NCBI GenBank assembly: GCA_017429765.1 | Contig: JAFROJ010000072.1 | Location: forward strand, 1-51,255 | Reading direction: 5' to 3' | Length of the DNA: 51,255 nt | From: Bacteroidales bacterium | Lineage (GTDB): Bacteria; Bacteroidota; Bacteroidia; Bacteroidales; UBA932 | In this document: piece after piece, positions 44,781-51,255 of the stretch | Numbering within the stretch: the stretch's first letter is position 1 | Layout of the letters: the number at the start of each line of letters is the position of its first letter | Notes under the pieces: generated by a model | Told to the model about the DNA's origin: nothing | Database searches by the model: none | What the model saw: only the letters and a program-made list of their open reading frames with translations | Translations under genes and position numbers: made by a program

Positions 44781-47018
44781 TCAAAACTTCAGGAGGGTGC
44801 TGATCTCGACGGTGAATGGCCTGATGTAGGATCCGCTTGTGAGATAGTTCTGGTAAGGCGTGATGTCAGTAGCCAGGGACGCCTCCCTTATTCCGGCTGA
44901 CGCCCCGGTGACATTGAGGAAGTTGACCACGTTCATGGACAGGCTCACATGCTCGTTCCACTTGAAATCCACCCCTCCGAAAGTCTCCCAGCGCGGGTTC
45001 AGGTAAAGGGTATTCGTGATGTTTATGTAGCGTCTGCTGTAATAGCGGGCGCTCAGCCAGAATCTCCATTTGCCGGTAGCGTAAGAAGGTTCCAGCTCAA
45101 TCTCGGTGCCGCTGCTGCTCGTGATTCTCTTCCCCGAGAAATCATATTCCTCCGAATACCCGTCGCTGAAGACAGGAGTGAAACTGTAGTTCTGGTACCT
45201 CGGGATCCTGAAGGTGAACAGGCCATGGAAGGAGAACCCCTTGAAGGGGCTCAGGATCATGTCGGTGGTCCACCCCAGGACCTCCATGTCGTAAAGTGAA
45301 CTAACATAGACTGTCTCGTTGTAGCCAGCGGGGTAGCCACCGGCGGCGTGGGAGAGTTTATGGGTCCACATCCCCATCTGATAACTTTTGGATCGGTTGA
45401 GATATGTCACAAGTGACTGGAAATCAAGCCACTTGTTCTTGAAATTGATCCCTCCCCGGAGAATACAGCTAGGCTGGGCGCCCTCGTAAGGGACGCTTGA
45501 GTCACCATATTGTCCCAGGTCAGGGTGGTTCAGGGAGGCGATGGCGTCTATCTCGGCACCCAAATGGGAATTGAAGTTGTAATACACTATCAATGAGGCC
45601 GCCCCGTTGATGACATCTCTCTTGAACGGGGTGAGGCTCACTCCAGGGCTTTTCAGGGACCAGCCGTTGTAACGGGAGTTATTGTCCTTGCCCTCGAGAT
45701 TATGGGCCGCCTCCCCGCTGATCCCGCTGTATTCCGCCCGGAGCCCGTAATGGACATTTATTTTCCGGCTGGCTCTCCAGTCATCCTGGGCGAATAAGGC
45801 GAGGCGGCTCTGGAAACCGTCCAGGAATTGCGCTCCGGTGTTGTGGACATAATAAAGCTCTCCATTGTAAGTGAGGGCTTTAGGGTCTTTTCGGGCCTCG
45901 TAGGCGAAGTTGGAGGTCGCGGTCGCGGCCTGGCTCCAGTTGAACCAGAAATTGGCTCCGGCGAGGGAGGAATGCCTGTCGGTCGCCTTCTTGACCCGGA
46001 CGGTGGTGAGCCATTCGTTGTAGTGGTCGCTCTCGTACATGAAGAAACGGCTCTGGACGTTGCCGGAATAAGGGGTGCCGTCAACATAGGAATACCCGTC
46101 ACCCGCCTCGACTTCTGTGATCCCGTTGAGGAAGGTGCTTTTCTGCTTGCTGTCACTCATCCTCAGGCGTGAGCTGAAGTCCATCTCCATCCCGTTGCCT
46201 AAGGAACGGTTGTAACAGGCCGTCAGGACGTGGACCGGGATTCCCAGGTCCTCTGTGTAGCGCCCGGTTTTCCTTTTCCCGTCGTGGATGTCGATATATT
46301 CGAAGAAGGAGGTCTCAGGGATGTACTGGTCCCTGCCAAGCCGGAAGTCGCCGTAAGGCTTCACGCTCCCGTCTCCAACGAATATGAAAGGGCCGTACTG
46401 GTCGGTCAGGTCCAGATAGTTCATGAACAGGTAGGTCGCCTTGAATAGGCCCCGCCCGTCTGGCAGCCTCTTGGATATCCCGGCTTTGTAGAACCGGACC
46501 CTCTCCTGGTAAGTGGTGAAATCCAGATGGTTGGAGCCCCTGTCGAAACTCTGGTACACATTCAAGTCGATTCCCCATCCTTTACCGAGAGGGGAGGCGG
46601 TGCGGAGTTCGATCTCATGGCGGCCATACTGGTTGGCTGTGTACTTGACCGCTCCCTCGGTCTTGTCGGCGCCGGCCCTGGAGACGGACATCGGGAAATA
46701 TCCTGTCGTGCCAAGTTGTATCGCGGACTCGTCCAGGCGTGTCAGTTGCATGGACTCGGTGGAAAGGCCGCTTCTCCAGGAAAGGTATCCCGGGAAGAAA
46801 TCCTTGAACATCGACGCCGGAAGACCATCATCCATTATGTAAGTGCCCCATTCCGGGATGCCAAGTGAGATTGTCCTTGGGATCGAGGCGTAGGACGCGT
46901 TCAGCATCACGTTCTGGTTGCTCCGGCGTCCGGGGTCTGACTTCAGGGAGTCGGCTTCCTGGGCCATCGACACACTCCCGCCCAGGAACAGGGCCAACAG
47001 GATGAGGATGCGGTTCAT
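44781..47018 (-). CDS. TonB-dependent receptor-like outer-membrane barrel
   Basis: A 745-residue protein with a signal peptide (RILILLALFLGGSVSMAQ). It lacks the CarboxypepD_reg domain and has a short, divergent plug region (IPEWGTYIMDDGLPASMF, then LDESAIQLGTTGYFP). From about residue 140 it is a run of amphipathic strands ending FTVEISTLLKF with a terminal Phe, as expected for an outer-membrane barrel. Such shortened receptors are common in Bacteroidales. No SusD partner is encoded nearby, so it is not a SusCD pair. It starts 3 bases after the stop of the aldo/keto reductase, so the two share a transcript. Confidence 0.82.
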   Translation of the reverse strand: MNRILILLALFLGGSVSMAQEADSLKSDPGRRSNQNVMLNASYASIPRTISLGIPEWGTYIMDDGLPASMFKDFFPGYLSWRSGLSTESMQLTRLDESAIQLGTTGYFPMSVSRAGADKTEGAVKYTANQYGRHEIELRTASPLGKGWGIDLNVYQSFDRGSNHLDFTTYQERVRFYKAGISKRLPDGRGLFKATYLFMNYLDLTDQYGPFIFVGDGSVKPYGDFRLGRDQYIPETSFFEYIDIHDGKRKTGRYTEDLGIPVHVLTACYNRSLGNGMEMDFSSRLRMSDSKQKSTFLNGITEVEAGDGYSYVDGTPYSGNVQSRFFMYESDHYNEWLTTVRVKKATDRHSSLAGANFWFNWSQAATATSNFAYEARKDPKALTYNGELYYVHNTGAQFLDGFQSRLALFAQDDWRASRKINVHYGLRAEYSGISGEAAHNLEGKDNNSRYNGWSLKSPGVSLTPFKRDVINGAASLIVYYNFNSHLGAEIDAIASLNHPDLGQYGDSSVPYEGAQPSCILRGGINFKNKWLDFQSLVTYLNRSKSYQMGMWTHKLSHAAGGYPAGYNETVYVSSLYDMEVLGWTTDMILSPFKGFSFHGLFTFRIPRYQNYSFTPVFSDGYSEEYDFSGKRITSSSGTEIELEPSYATGKWRFWLSARYYSRRYINITNTLYLNPRWETFGGVDFKWNEHVSLSMNVVNFLNVTGASAGIREASLATDITPYQNYLTSGSYIRPFTVEISTLLKF

Positions 47019-47021
47019 GAG

Positions 47022-48044
47022 TTATTTAACTTCCTTTAACTGGACGGGGGCCGAGAGCTCCTCGATCAGGCGGGTTTCCTCGGCGGAGAAGGAGTGGTTG
47101 TCAAGGGCTTTGAGGTCATCCTCGATCTGGGCGACGGAACTGGCCCCGATTATGACAGAGGTCACACGGGAATCGTTCAGCAGCCAGGAGAGGGCCATCT
47201 GGGCCAGGCTTTGTCCTCTTCCTTCCGCCACCTTGTTCAGGCCCTTGAGCGCTCCCAACATGGCCGGAGTCAACACATCCTCACGCAGGGAAGTCCCTCT
47301 CGCCATACGGGAGTCGGCCGGGATGCCGTTCAGGTAGCGTCCGGTGAGAAGTCCTTGCTGGAGAGGGGAGAAGGAGATGAATCCCGAACCGTTCTCCTTG
47401 CTGAGGTCTATGAGCCCGTGGCATTCCGGGGCCCGGTCGATGATGTTGTACCTGTCCTGATAGAGCAGGCAGGGGACATCGTGTTCCTTCAGATATTTGA
47501 AAGCCTCCCTGGCCTTGTCGGCGGGATACCTTGATAGTCCCACATAGAGGGCCTTCCCCTGACGGACGATGTCCACGAGGGCCTGCATTGTCTCCTCGAT
47601 GGGTGTCTCGGGGTCCCATCTGTGTGAATAGAAGATGTCAACATAATCCAGCTTCATCCGCCTGAGGCTCTGGTCCAGACTGGCCATCAGGTATTTCCTT
47701 GAGCCCCAGTTCCCGTAGGGGCCGGGCCACATGTCCCAACCGGCCTTGGAACTAATGAATAACTCGTCGCGGTAAGGACGGAAAGAGCAGTCCATCAGCC
47801 GGCCGAAATTCTCCTCGGCGGTACCATATTCAGGACCATAATTGTTCGCGAGGTCAAAGTGGCATATGCCCTTGTCAAAGGCGTGGTGAGCCATCGCCTT
47901 GACCTCCTGCATTGGCTTGTGGGAGCCGAAGTTATGCCAGAAGCCAAGAGATAAGACGGGGATTCTTATTCCGGAACGGCCGCACCGCCGGTACTCCATC
48001 GCGTCATAGCGTGAAGCCAAAGGGGAGTAAACAGGTTCGATCAT
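47022..48044 (-). CDS. Aldo/keto reductase, YghZ/YgdS-like
   Basis: A 340-residue NADPH-dependent oxidoreductase barrel, starting at the ATG complementary to 48042-48044 (MIEPVYSPLASRYDAMEYRR). The catalytic tetrad is visible: Asp and Tyr in DLANNYGPEYG, Lys in LFISSKAGWD and His in DIFYSHRWD. The NADP-binding end is SVIIGASSVAQIEDDL. It resembles the E. coli YghZ group that reduces small aldehydes such as L-glyceraldehyde-3-phosphate. It precedes the TonB-receptor-like gene on the same strand with a 3-base gap. Substrate unknown. Confidence 0.93.
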   Translation of the reverse strand: MIEPVYSPLASRYDAMEYRRCGRSGIRIPVLSLGFWHNFGSHKPMQEVKAMAHHAFDKGICHFDLANNYGPEYGTAEENFGRLMDCSFRPYRDELFISSKAGWDMWPGPYGNWGSRKYLMASLDQSLRRMKLDYVDIFYSHRWDPETPIEETMQALVDIVRQGKALYVGLSRYPADKAREAFKYLKEHDVPCLLYQDRYNIIDRAPECHGLIDLSKENGSGFISFSPLQQGLLTGRYLNGIPADSRMARGTSLREDVLTPAMLGALKGLNKVAEGRGQSLAQMALSWLLNDSRVTSVIIGASSVAQIEDDLKALDNHSFSAEETRLIEELSAPVQLKEVK

Positions 48045-48150
48045 GGTAATTGAAAAGTTCTGAACCCCAAGATAAACAATAGTTAACAATAATACAACGG
48101 GACGGATGCGAAACGTCCTAAAGGCAGGTCTCTAATCCCTCCGCTTTCCC

Positions 48151-48229
48151 CGTCCCCAACTCTGGACCTGAAACAGCGTTTAAGGCCCTTTTGCCGTTCC
48201 CGTCCCACTTTTTGGACCGGAAATAGCGG
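48151..48229. repeat. Imperfect direct repeat pair A
   Basis: Units at 48151-48179 and 48201-48229, 50 bases apart, both running CCGTCCC...TGGACC.GAAA.AGCG. They match at 21 of 29 positions. Function unknown. Confidence 0.4.
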
Positions 48230-48323
48230 TCTGCCTGCCGCTTATGGTGTTTGGGAGAACCTTTAGTTAATGGTAAGACCCTAGACACTAAGCCTGGATA
48301 CCCTAAAGAGATTTCGGAGGTGA

Positions 48324-48452
48324 GGCGTCGTCCAGATCTTCGGCCACACCCGGATGGAGGCGCCGATCAATTATGAGAATCTTTTCTACTGCCTAGACTG
48401 CCGCCAAGCCTTCATCCTCGACCTCAACTCAGGCGAGATCTTTCAAAAATGA
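48324..48452 (+). pseudogene. C-terminal remnant of a metallophosphoesterase gene
   Basis: An in-frame stop at 48321-48323 precedes 42 codons reading VVQIFGHTRMEAPINYENLF, then YCLDCRQAF and LDLNSGEIFQK before TGA. The GHT motif, the Asp-containing strand after it and the LDL.SGE ending are the C-terminal pattern of calcineurin-like phosphoesterases. No start or upstream motifs remain, so this is a gene fragment. The match is by eye only. Confidence 0.5.
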
Positions 48453-48666
48453 CTGTTTTACAAACCGAGCGACGGGGAATACCATTTTCAGGCCGTTGTA
48501 GGGGCATATAGGATGCTTTACCCCCATTTATGGCAATAGGCTCCACCACGCAAATCGCCTCTGCAGGGCCTTCTGTGCCATATCGCACTGCTTCCAGTTT
48601 GTAAAAGATGGTCATCTCTTATTATCCGTGAGACCCCGATTCGAACCCGGAAAACTCCAACCCAAC

Positions 48667-48747
48667 GGCCCAGGTGGAACCAACCATGTCGCACCTGCGC
48701 CGAAATACCCGTCTAATTGGGCTAGGTGGAACCATCCATGTCGCACC
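48667..48747. repeat. Imperfect direct repeat pair B
   Basis: Units at 48667-48695 and 48719-48747, 52 bases apart, share AGGTGGAACCA.CCATGTCG.. with 26 of 29 positions identical (23-base spacer). They stand just before the promoter of the split transposase and may belong to the end of that outer element. Confidence 0.6.
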
Positions 48748-48830
48748 AGGACCGGCCACGCCAGTTCATGCAAGTTTTAGGCGGGTTGGACATTCTGGGT
48801 GATGAAATCCTTGTAACGAGTTGAAATACA

Positions 48831-48838
48831 TATCTTTG
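48831..48838 (+). promoter_or_regulatory. TAnnTTTG -7 box of the split transposase gene
   Basis: TATCTTTG, an exact consensus match 17 bases before the ATG at 48856, with CTTG at 48810-48813 as a possible -33 element (17-base spacer). Confidence 0.65.
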
Positions 48839-48982
48839 CAAAGAATATCACTGTTATGGTAAAAAAATGCTTGAGCTGACCCTTATTTCTTGGACTGGTT
48901 TAACAATATGTCATTCTCATCGGCTCAATGGGGACTGCGTCCCCAGCCGCCGGGGCTAACCCCGCGAAGTTTTTCATGGTTT

Positions 48983-49828
48983 TTAAACTATGCTGACGCG
49001 CATCTTACTCTCTCTATACTCTACCGGGCTCATTCCACCGAGACCTAACTGGATCCTGCGCTCGTTGTAGTACTTGATGTACTGCTCGATCCGGTCTATC
49101 AATGCCTGGACAGTCTTATACTGGTCAAGGTCACCGATCTCCGTCTTGAGGTTTCCAAAGAAGCACTCGATGACGCTATTGTCATAGCAATTCCCCTTGT
49201 TCGACATGCTCCGCTCTATTCCGTTCCGCTTCATGAACTTGATATAGACGCCAGCCTTGTACAGCTTTCCCTGGTCCGAGTGCATCAGTGCTCCCTTCAG
49301 GCTCCTTCCAAGGGCTTCTGCCTTATCCTTCAGTTTGTCTAACATCCCCATAACCATATTGGAGTTCGGAGCCGTCGATATCTCATGGCTGACTACCTCC
49401 CTGTCAAAGAAGTCCAGCACCGGTGACAGGTATATCTTCGTTCCCAGATGATGGAACTCCGTCACGTCTGTGGTCATCTTCTTCATCGGTTCATCACTGC
49501 TGAACTCACGGTTCAAAGTGTTAGGAACAACGGCATCTGCATCTTCTTTATAATATCGGAACCGCTTTGGCCTGTATCTGCACTTCAGCCCCTCCTCCTT
49601 CATGATTTTGGCTACGGTCTTCTTGTCAACCTTTATCCCACGCTTCCCGAGTTCAACTGCTATTTTCCTGTGGCCATAATAGCCGAAGTTCTCCTGGAAG
49701 ATAAGGATTACTTCTCGTCTCAGTCTCAGCTCCGCATCCGTCATCTCAAGATGGGACAGCCGATAAAAGTATGTGCTTTTACTCATACCTGAGACGGCAA
49801 GCATTACCCTAAGGCCATACGTCGGCAC
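48983..49828 (-). CDS. IS3-family transposase OrfB (DDE integrase)
   Basis: A 281-residue catalytic subunit if started at the GTG at 49826-49828. It has an HTH_21-type domain (FGYYGHRKIAVELGKRGI) and the rve integrase core: Asp in MTTDVTEFHH, Asp in LMHSDQGKLY, and Glu in NSVIECFFGNLKTE, with the closing YNERRIQLGLGGMSPVEYR. Its frame stays open upstream to the A9 run in orfA, so the active product is probably the fused OrfAB protein of about 466 residues. Confidence 0.95.
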   Translation of the reverse strand: MPTYGLRVMLAVSGMSKSTYFYRLSHLEMTDAELRLRREVILIFQENFGYYGHRKIAVELGKRGIKVDKKTVAKIMKEEGLKCRYRPKRFRYYKEDADAVVPNTLNREFSSDEPMKKMTTDVTEFHHLGTKIYLSPVLDFFDREVVSHEISTAPNSNMVMGMLDKLKDKAEALGRSLKGALMHSDQGKLYKAGVYIKFMKRNGIERSMSNKGNCYDNSVIECFFGNLKTEIGDLDQYKTVQALIDRIEQYIKYYNERRIQLGLGGMSPVEYRESKMRVSIV

Positions 49829-49842
49829 TAGCTCGCGTATCG

Positions 49843-50382
49843 CTATGACTTCTGCTGCCCAAGCCTTGCGGCATACTCCAACTCCATCTGCAGCTCGATC
49901 TCTTCTTTTTTTTTAAGATAATCGCATTCGGCCCGGAGCAGGAGATTGGTGTCTTCCAGTTCCCTTATTTTTGCCTCCAGTTCCTTCCTGGTAGAGCCTT
50001 TGTCGCTTTTACGTCGCATCGTAGTGTGGCTTTGAGCGGGAGCGGTCGGATAATATTCTCCAAGCAATCCCATCTCCGCTGCCAGTATCCAGCGACGGAG
50101 CGTCTGCCGGGAGACACCGAGGCTTTCCCTCCGCGAAGATAACTCATTTCCGCCACTTGACCGCACAACGTGCGCCATCATTTTCTTTTGCGATGTTGTC
50201 GCTGTCTGCAGGTAAGCCGTCACGGCCTTGATGTCTGCGTTAGAACGCGACCGGATCTCTCGCACTTTTTCCAATGAAAGCCCCATCGTGTCTGCCACCG
50301 TTTGCATCCTGATTCCAGACTCAATAGCACGGATTACCTTGATTTTCACTTGTGTGCTCACTGATCTCTTTAACTCTGGCAT
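49843..50382 (-). CDS. IS3-family transposase OrfA (helix-turn-helix protein)
   Basis: A 179-residue protein with two helix-turn-helix segments (IRMQTVADTMGLSLEKVREI; RRESLGVSRQTLRRWI) and a C-terminal leucine-zipper-like coil (ELEAKIRELEDTNLLLRAEC). It binds the element ends and dimerises. The A9G run at 49906-49914 sits in codons for DYLKKKEE near its end and allows a -1 shift into orfB. Confidence 0.92.
   Translation of the reverse strand: MPELKRSVSTQVKIKVIRAIESGIRMQTVADTMGLSLEKVREIRSRSNADIKAVTAYLQTATTSQKKMMAHVVRSSGGNELSSRRESLGVSRQTLRRWILAAEMGLLGEYYPTAPAQSHTTMRRKSDKGSTRKELEAKIRELEDTNLLLRAECDYLKKKEEIELQMELEYAARLGQQKS
49906..49914 (-). promoter_or_regulatory. Programmed -1 frameshift site (A9G)
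   Basis: Nine A residues followed by G on the minus strand. A slip of one base back moves orfA into the orfB frame, which has no stop from here to the OrfB start (the junction reads AAEVIAIRELVPTYGLRVML). A-run slippage is the known way IS3 elements make OrfAB. Confidence 0.75.
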
Positions 50383-51255
50383 AATCCTTTCGTTTTATGT
50401 CCAAGTTTTTCGGGGCACCCCAGCTTTTTTTGTGGCTCGTCGAATGTGGTCCACAATGGCCTGCGAGGGCGAACTCAAAGGTATAAATGCAAGGACTGTG
50501 GCCGCCGTTTTGATGGCGGTATCCGCCGCGATAAATCCCAAGTAATAACTGACTTTGTAGAGGGCAAGCAGACATTGAGTCAGCTTGCCCTTAAGTATGG
50601 TGTGAAGGAGAAAACCATCCGCCGCGATCTGGAGGGAATGCACCATGTCCAGAAGATATCCAAGTACAAGCAGGTAAGCATACAAATGGACACGACCTAT
50701 TGGGGACGGAGGTTCGGATTGATGGCCATCCGTGATGCCACACGTGGCAGGGTTCTCTGGCGTAAATATGTCACCCATGAGACGATTGCCGATTATATGG
50801 AGGGCGTCAATTGGTTGAAATCCAAAGGTTTCATAATATATGGTGCCGTCATTGATGGGATGAAAGGGTTGGCTAAAGCCTTATATCCGATCCCGGTTCA
50901 ATTGTGTCAGTTCCACCAAATGCTGACCGTTCGCCACTATATCACCCAAGATCCGGATATAAAGGCCTCCAAGGCTCTACTGGATCTTGTCAACAACATT
51001 ACAAGGATGGACAAGGAGAGCTTCATCGGAGCCTTCAACGAATGGTATGAAAAGTATCAAGACGTTCTGAATGAGCGAGTTCACGACAAGCGCATCAAGA
51101 AGAAAACACCGCCATTCATGCGTCCCAGGTTGCGGAGTGCATACTTCAGTGTAAAGCGGGACATGCCCCTTCTCTGGACGTTCTACGACCGGCCGGAACT
51201 CGGCCTTCCAAACACCAATAACGCTCTGGAGGGGCTGTTTTCTTGGTGGCGGGGG

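Larger units (their letters stand above)
48045..48855. other. Decayed intergenic region
   Basis: About 810 bases without an intact gene between the aldo/keto reductase start and the split transposase. It holds a phosphoesterase C-terminal remnant (48324-48452), two pairs of imperfect direct repeats, and the promoter of the split transposase. The rest shows nothing I can assign. It looks like a junction worn down by repeated insertions. Confidence 0.7.
48872..50422 (-). mobile_element. Complete IS3-family insertion sequence, 1551 bp
   Basis: The left end (48872-48895) and the reverse complement of the right end (50399-50422) match at 16 of 24 positions: TG.G.TG.CCC at the tips and CTTGGAC at the inner edge. 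Both begin with TG. The flanking triplets are GCT at 48869-48871 and GCT at 50423-50425, a 3-base target duplication as expected for IS3 elements. It carries orfA and orfB on the minus strand with a frameshift site. Two hairpins near 48928-48955 lie between orfB and the left end. Confidence 0.93.
48856..51255 (+). pseudogene. IS256-family variant (Zn-ribbon) transposase, split by an IS3-family element and cut by the window edge
   Basis: Codons 1-5 and the first base of codon 6 lie at 48856-48871, and the rest at 50426-51255. Joining them without the IS and one copy of the 3-base duplication restores an open frame starting MVKKCFFCGSSNVVHNGLRG with a C2/C2 zinc ribbon (CFFC, CKDC). A helix-turn-helix follows (LALKYGVKEKTIRRDL), then a Mutator/IS256-like catalytic core: Asp in IQMDTTYWG, Asp in AVIDGMKG, CQFHQML, and Glu in NTNNALEGLF. 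The C-terminus lies beyond the window. The gene body is undamaged apart from the insertion, so the event looks recent, but no normal protein can be made. Base composition is lower in GC than the host genes. Confidence 0.88.

Noticed and set aside
48424-48615. 63-codon minus-strand open frame in the decayed region
   Set aside because: It overlaps the phosphoesterase remnant, has no known motif and no clear promoter; it may be real but I cannot support it.
48630-48665. tRNA-like segment containing GATTCGAACCCGG
   Set aside because: It looks like a T-arm on the minus strand, but the stem bases do not pair and no other tRNA arms are present. At most a fragment.
48667-48747. Two-repeat CRISPR-like arrangement
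   Set aside because: Only two imperfect units, a single spacer, no cas genes and a transposon context; better explained as transposon-related repeats.

Overview
The window looks like a chromosomal segment of a high-GC member of the Bacteroidales (Bacteroidota). Reasons: several genes are preceded by the Bacteroidota -7 box TAnnTTTG, secreted proteins carry Tat or lipoprotein leaders, there is a TonB-receptor-like barrel and a serine-type sulfatase, and the gene orders zapA/6S RNA/rny and tamB-tsaD are typical of the group. I cannot name a genus. GC content appears clearly lower from about 48.8 kb on, where transposases take over.

Layout. (1) 1-2.9 kb, minus strand: a division/RNA-decay operon running coiled-coil protein, zapA, 6S-like RNA, rny, dsbD (cut by the window edge). 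(2) 3.0-8.3 kb, plus: a CobW/ZNG1-type GTPase, a C26 glutamine amidotransferase and a GH106 alpha-L-rhamnosidase. (3) 8.3-17.4 kb: tamB (minus), then divergently tsaD, a COG2509-type FAD protein and an overlapping umuD-umuC pair. (4) 17.4-25.1 kb: a GH78 rhamnosidase, a cytidylate-kinase-like protein, a Tat-exported Gfo/Idh/MocA oxidoreductase with a DUF1080 lipoprotein and a Tat-exported metallophosphoesterase, then a convergent glycerophosphodiesterase sharing a perfect bidirectional terminator. (5) 25.2-33.0 kb: a tightly packed seven-gene run (pgi, GHMP sugar kinase, sugar-1-P nucleotidyltransferase, two secreted proteins, second Tat Gfo/Idh/MocA oxidoreductase, TIM-barrel isomerase/lyase). 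(6) 33.0-40.6 kb: lipoprotein, sulfatase, an (alpha/alpha)6 glycosidase whose N-terminus is a truncated GntR helix-turn-helix, a GH127-like enzyme and a TIM-barrel hydrolase. (7) 40.6-48.0 kb, minus: a 1132-residue exported protein of unknown function with a membrane partner, a TonB-receptor-like barrel and an aldo/keto reductase. (8) 48.0-51.3 kb: decayed intergenic DNA, then an IS256-variant transposase gene split at its sixth codon by a complete 1551-bp IS3-family element with a 3-bp target duplication.

Functionally the accessory part is a scattered polysaccharide-use region aimed at rhamnose-, arabinose- or uronate-containing, partly sulfated glycans: two unrelated rhamnosidase families, a GH127-like enzyme, a sulfatase and further glycosidases, but no SusC/SusD pair. 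Two oxidoreductases, a DUF1080 protein and an isomerase-like TIM barrel match the parts list of the oxidation-elimination-hydration route of glycoside cleavage reported in Bacteroides. A kinase with a galacturonokinase-like signature beside a nucleotidyltransferase suggests salvage of a free sugar or uronic acid to an NDP-sugar.

The items most worth a second look are the GntR-glycosidase fusion with a GntR-like palindrome upstream, the split oxidative glycan-cleavage gene set, the 1132-residue protein with its membrane partner, and the nested insertion sequences.
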